Source: Phragmites australis (lineage: Eukaryota; Streptophyta; Magnoliopsida; Poales; Poaceae). Taken from it: a stretch of DNA of 64,000 nt. The position numbers were made by a program, and so were the translations under genes. The notes under the pieces are model-generated. The model made no database searches. It was not told the origin of the DNA and worked only from the letters and a program-made list of their open reading frames with translations. The stretch covers positions 3,288,501-3,352,500 of the forward strand of contig NC_084922.1 in the NCBI RefSeq assembly GCF_958298935.1, read 5' to 3'. Of this stretch, positions 59,468-64,000 are shown piece after piece; the first letter of the stretch is position 1, and each line of letters opens with the position of its first letter.

Positions 59468-60800
59468 ATGGCGGAGGTGGTGGAGCAGCAGCAGCAGCAG
59501 GACGTGAAGCTCTTCAACCGCTGGACTTTCGAGGATGTCCAGGTACGTGAATGGATCTTCTCTCTGCTTCGATACACACCTCGCGCTGCTGCTGCTGGCG
59601 ATGGAATGTGACGGTGGGATCGGAACGACCCTTGAATCTCCAGGTGAACGACATCTCGCTGGCCGACTACCTGGCGGTGTCGTCGACGAAGCACGCGACG
59701 TACCTGCCGCACACGGCCGGACGGTACTCGAAGAAGCGGTTCCGCAAGGCGCAGTGTCCCATTGTGGAGCGCCTCACCAACTCCCTCATGATGCACGGGC
59801 GCAACAACGGCAAGAAGATCTTGGCTGTGCGCATTATTAAGCACACCATGGAGATCATCCACCTCCTCACCGACGCCAACCCCATCCAGGTGATCGTGGA
59901 CGCGATCATCAACAGGTTTGGTCTCCTGCCCTCTCTATCTTTGTATTACTCTGATGATATGTCCTTGAACCTATCTGTTACTGAAGTAACTACTAGAAAA
60001 TACTGCAACTACCTGTTATTGTTCTTTGGTGTGACTTGGATCTCAAATTATAGCTTAGTTACATGCTTGTTCTACTCAGTTTTTTTTATAGCATGACCTG
60101 GACCAAATGCCCACTGTTGAAATTCATAATGAACATTATTGAAGTAGTGCAGATTCCGTCTACTTTTTATCACAACTTGTTTTTGAATTCTGCAAGGCTT
60201 TTTGAAGCTGTGCTGTGCACACTGCTACTTTGCATTGTTCCCTTCCAAAATGTTGTCTGATTGGTCGTCTCTTGGTAGTCCTTGCTTGCTATTCATTCTC
60301 ATTGCGTGTGGTAGTAACTTGAATTGCTAGGGTTTTGGTAGAAGTGCCCTGTGTTATTTATCTATCGCAACATGGTTGACAAATTGGCTATTCAGTTTTG
60401 AATTTGACATGATGTGCCATTACTGATTTGCAGCGGGCCACGTGAGGACGCCACCCGTATTGGTTCTGCTGGTGTTGTGAGGAGGCAGGCTGTGGATATC
60501 TCGCCCTTGAGAAGGGTGAACCAGGCCATCTACCTCCTCACCACTGGTGCCAGGGAGAGTGCTTTCAGGAACATCAAGACCATTGCCGAGTGCCTTGCAG
60601 ATGAGTTGATCAACGCTGCCAAGGGCTCATCCAACAGGTATATATATATACTGTATGAGCACATTTTTGTTGTTTTTTTCTATCCCAAGTCAAGTGATCT
60701 CGTGAAATGAGAACTAGTGCTCATCCGTTTCGATCCTTGTTACAGCTATGCCATTAAGAAGAAGGATGAGATTGAGCGTGTTGCAAAGGCGAACCGTTGA
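59468..60800 (+). CDS. RPS5: 40S ribosomal protein S5 (uS7)
   Basis: Four exons were read: 59468-59542, 59644-59915, 60434-60637 and 60746-60800. The phases agree and give 201 residues, close to the usual 200-207 of plant S5. Recognisable uS7 segments are [50 protein letters not shown] (spanning a splice), [19 protein letters not shown], and the C-terminus [14 protein letters not shown]. The protein sits at the small-subunit head near the mRNA exit channel in the cytosolic ribosome. The N-terminus has a run of five Gln. The start at 59468 is in a good plant context (GCCATGGC). A telo box and site II-like motif upstream fit co-regulation with other ribosomal genes. There are no defects. Confidence 0.98.
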
Positions 60801-62237
60801 GTGGAGCTTGCGTCCCGGTGCACTGGAGCTCTTGGAATATTGATGGCAGGAATTTTTGTTCTGTTTCCTGATTTTTAGACTTTTGAGACTTTGTTGTGGT
60901 TTTACTTCGAATGAACAATGAAAATTATCCACAAGATTTAGTTGTGCGTTTGGGATTTGAAATGCCAGGTGCCTGATTTATCGAACACAATTCTTGTTCC
61001 TTGTTGCAGTTCTGAGCTGTTATATGTGTTTGTGAATTGGTGTTTCCCTTGTTAGGGTTCGTTTGGAATGCTGGATCTCAGAGAGTTCTCTTTGGTGAAC
61101 CAGTTTGGCATTGTTTCGTTCTTGTTAGGGTACTGAAATTCTGGATCTCAGATAGAGATAATTTTGGTTGGTGAATGATAATGGTTCACATTGTTTGGTC
61201 ATTTTTGCCATGGTAGCAACCAAGCCGTTCTATAGCTGAATGTGTTGATTCCAAAATTTTGCTAGCGAGTGTTGGTTGATTGTGATTTAATGATCAAGTC
61301 ACGCATGCGGAGGCTAGGGCTGTTTGTTTGAGGGACGGGCGTGACGATCTATTTTAACTAAACACAATCAACTAATTAAACACAATCAACTAATTAATTA
61401 TTTTAAGTGGATCTAAAATAATTAGTTAGTTAATTAAGTTTTACTAACGTGAATCCATATATGTTTATTGGTGTCCATGCCTACCCAGAAGCAAAATTTC
61501 GCCTTACAATAGATTTTGCATCGTAAACATGATTTGGCCTTGGAAGCCAGAATTTTGGTATAAATAGCTGCGCGGTCCAATTTAGAGCGAGTTTAGTCAA
61601 AACTTGAGAAGATAGTTTGGCTGCCCCATTTTGGCAATGACAAAATTGGCTAAATGTTTGGTTTGAGTTTAATCTTGTAAACTCATTGTTTAGTTATATT
61701 ATAGATTTTCGGATAATTTTTTGGTTGACCGTCACAATTGAGACAAATAAACTTTGTTAGCTCTTTATCCACATGGTACGCACTTAAGTTTTTACTAATT
61801 TTATCATATATGTGACTAAGAATTTGTTAGTCATATTTAGCTAAGTGTAGATTTGACAAATATAATTTCAATCTAAATAGATCCTTATTCTCTCGTACTT
61901 CTGCCACTCTTTGACACCACAGGGATTACATGAAGGTCAAGTATTGGTACTTCAGTTGTAGTGATACGGAGTTGCTTCTACAGCTGCAAGCAGCAGCGGA
62001 TCTTCGCGGGAGGTGCTTAAGCCTCCCTACCGACTGACACTCCCCTAGAGCCCCTAAGCTCCTGTCTATTTTTGCAAGAGGAGTATAAGAAGATGATGAG
62101 GTAAAGGGAAAGAAGATCAGCCCTCTTTATAACTTTGTTGTTCGTCACCGGCTGCAGGCAAGGAAGATGATGCTTTTAGATTTGATTAATTGTAGGTCAA
62201 AGTCCATCTTTTCTTTCTTGATCTCCAAGACACTCAA
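60801..62237. other. Intergenic, 3' flank of the S5 gene, no gene seen
   Basis: Contains the S5 3' UTR, then AT-rich sequence. Phrases such as TTTTGGCAATGACAAAATTGGC at 61620-61660 suggest decayed MITEs, but no clean boundary was found. Confidence 0.4.
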
Positions 62238-62542
62238 GGATTGTTTGGTTTTTGACCCTACCAGACTAAGTCAAAATTTGGTCAGAGATTAAATTAAGAT
62301 ATTATCAAATTTTGACCGTCAAAATGTCATTCAGTTTAAGACCAAGCTAAATTTGACCGGTCAAAAAATTTAACAGACAATTTGGTCGTTCGAGATTTGT
62401 CCAAAAACACTATAATTTTGTTTTAGCCGGCTAAATTTTTTTAGAGATAACAAAATTTCAATCTCAAATCAAACCGCGACTAAATTTTTAAAATACGATG
62501 AAAATTTAACTTGACTCACTTTAAGCCCAGACCAAACAGCCC
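62238..62542. mobile_element. Candidate MITE, 305 bp
   Basis: The left end GGATTGTTTGGTTTTTG resembles the reverse complement of the right end, GGGCTGTTTGGTCTGGG. An exact CTCAA pentamer flanks both sides (62233-62237 and 62543-62547). The interior is AT-rich with many AAATTTGACC-type phrases on both strands and no ORF. Confidence 0.6.
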
Positions 62543-62907
62543 CTCAATGGGTCAAGGTTCTCCGCCCTCGTGGCCACAAGCCCACAACCAGCAAGCAGCA
62601 CGAGAAGGATTCCATATCCCCCTCCGGTGAGGATACCATAGGGTCCACGTCCCTTCCTGGCTGCCTGCCCCCACTCATCTCGACCAGCCACCATAGCCGT
62701 ATCGCATCCTGTCCGTCCATCCACACAAGGAGAGAGAGAGAGAGAGCGACCGAGCGGGTCGAGTCGGACCAGCCAGCTGACCCGAACATGCACGAACCCT
62801 AGCTAGCCCTCCCTTCCCCTTCCCTTTTGGAGTTGGATCCTGTCTCTGCCTCCCTCGCGGGTCGCGGCGCAAGGAGGCGAGCGAGCAGTGCATCATCAGT
62901 GCCCGCC

Positions 62908-63893
62908 ATGGTGCTGGGCAAGGTCGCCATCGTCATCGGCTCCGGTACGCTACCACCCACCCTCAACCTCCTCCTCCTCCAGATGAGACCCCCACCCTCA
63001 CTCCCTCCACGCGCCCTCCTTCCTGCCTTGCGATTTGATTCTGGGGCCGTGATGGTGTCCCGGATTCTTCTACCCTATACCGGGGTCCTTCCGGTTCTTC
63101 CTTGCTTTAGCCTGCGATGAGATAGCGGAGAGACGCAATGTTTTTATGGAGGCTCGCCCCTTTCCTTCCAATCGAATCAATTGAACTGCCCCCCACTTCA
63201 GATTAAGCTAGAACCTAGGCTAGAGCACTCTACTATACTGTGCGAGACTGTATGGACCTGCCCGCTTTAATTATTTAGTTTGTGAGTGCTAGTTCTACCG
63301 ATTTGCAAATATGCTGTACTTGCTTGTAGCTACTGGTAGCACAGGCGAGCATATTGGCATGTCTACAGCATCTGGATTGGCCTGCCTTGCCTTGTTGGCA
63401 CACACCCACTTCACCACCTTAGATTGAAGCCTCACCCTGCCTTTCTGGCTTATTTGATTGATTTGCAAACGACTAGCAGTACACGATTACTTACGAAGCG
63501 AGCTGATGCACCGCAGTGCAGGGGACAGACATACTTTGATGTTGGCTTATTCCTGTTGCTGCTAACTTGAGTGCCTCATCGTCACACCGTTACACTTTCC
63601 CCTTGCAGGAATCATCGGAACAATACTCACAAGCGGTGACTCCAGCCTTCCCGACTTCAGGGATGTACTCTCCGGTGCTTTCAAGGTCTCATCATCCCAC
63701 CCTTTCTCTGCATTTCCCCTCCTTTTCTGTTTGTTCCCCTCCTCACAGTACCAGTACCATTAATTGAATACCAGTTAGTGTTACTTCGTAACCCATTTGC
63801 CCCTCTCCTCTTTAGTTCATGACCAAGAAAGCAAAGCAAGGTAAGGATGGGCCATCTACCAGCTCTCCGCATACTGCTCAGTTGTTGACTCAG
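62908..63893 (+). CDS. DUF1664-like protein, 5' exons only (runs off the window)
   Basis: Three exons were read: 62908-62944, 63609-63685 and 63816-63893, the last followed by a GT donor at 63894. The phases agree. The encoded start is MVLGKVAIVIGSG, then IIGTILTSGDSSLPDFRD and LSGAFK, then FMTKKAKQGKDGPST and AQLLTQ. A short hydrophobic N-terminal segment followed by this layout resembles plant DUF1664 proteins, whose function is not known to me. The rest of the gene lies beyond 64000. The start codon lies in GCCATGG context after a GC-rich leader with a GAGAGA run at 62729-62745. Confidence 0.7.
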
Positions 63894-64000
63894 GTATCGA
63901 CATATCAATTTCTGTTCTTTCTGTGCCATAACACAAATTGCATGCACATGGTGAATAAAATAAAGTTAAACAGAGTAATTACTCATCAGACAAATGCTTC

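Noticed and set aside
59383..59862. A 159-residue minus-strand open frame
   Set aside because: Antisense to exons 1 and 2 of the S5 gene and their intron; no family resemblance.

Overview
This is a window of nuclear DNA from a grass (Poaceae), most likely a panicoid or related lineage. The gene content is eukaryotic and plant-specific. Genes carry GT-AG introns, first exons are very GC-rich, and the space between genes is filled with nested LTR retrotransposons and small DNA transposons of the kinds common in grass genomes. The lineage is an inference; no species could be fixed from sequence alone.

Layout. A chloroplast RAP/OPR-type protein gene (566-3218, +) converges on a nine-exon uridine/inosine nucleoside hydrolase gene (4474-8438, -). 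One intron of the latter holds a hAT-like element with a second foldback transposon inside it. From 8.6 to 12.4 kb lies a candidate PIF/Harbinger-type element with a decayed Myb/SANT-like ORF and a 1.4-kb LTR with hairpin-forming tandem repeats. From 15.65 to 26.10 kb there is a decayed minus-strand gypsy element. Its LTRs, priming and polypurine regions, and gag, RNase H and integrase fragments are visible, and other repeats are nested in it. An intronless NADPH-dependent double-bond reductase gene follows (26425-27516, +). From 27.5 to 34 kb is repeat-rich intergenic DNA. A ten-exon TBC-domain Rab-GAP gene spans 34772-44677 (+); its seventh intron contains a complete, apparently very young gypsy (chromovirus-like) retrotransposon (38564-43754) with a single uninterrupted polyprotein ORF. 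Then come a LINE fragment (46.1-46.8 kb, -), a decayed gypsy gag region split by a solo LTR with target duplication (47.05-49.6 kb), an AATF/Bfr2-type ribosome-biogenesis gene whose N-terminal part is not found (50874-54578, +), a CYP72-like cytochrome P450 pseudogene (54.7-56.7 kb, -), the gene for ribosomal protein uS7/RPS5 (59468-60800, +), and the first exons of a DUF1664-type gene that runs off the right edge (62908-, +).

The genes do not form a pathway; they are ordinary independent plant genes: organelle RNA processing, nucleoside salvage, detoxification of reactive alkenals, vesicle traffic, and cytosolic ribosome assembly and function. All exon boundaries were read by eye from splice signals and reading-frame continuity. 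I found no evidence for a novel multi-gene system. The most interesting material is the transposon archaeology: a fresh insertion inside a catalytic-domain intron, nested insertions with clean target duplications, a transposon-split P450 exon, and a polyprotein whose tail is encoded by the LTR.
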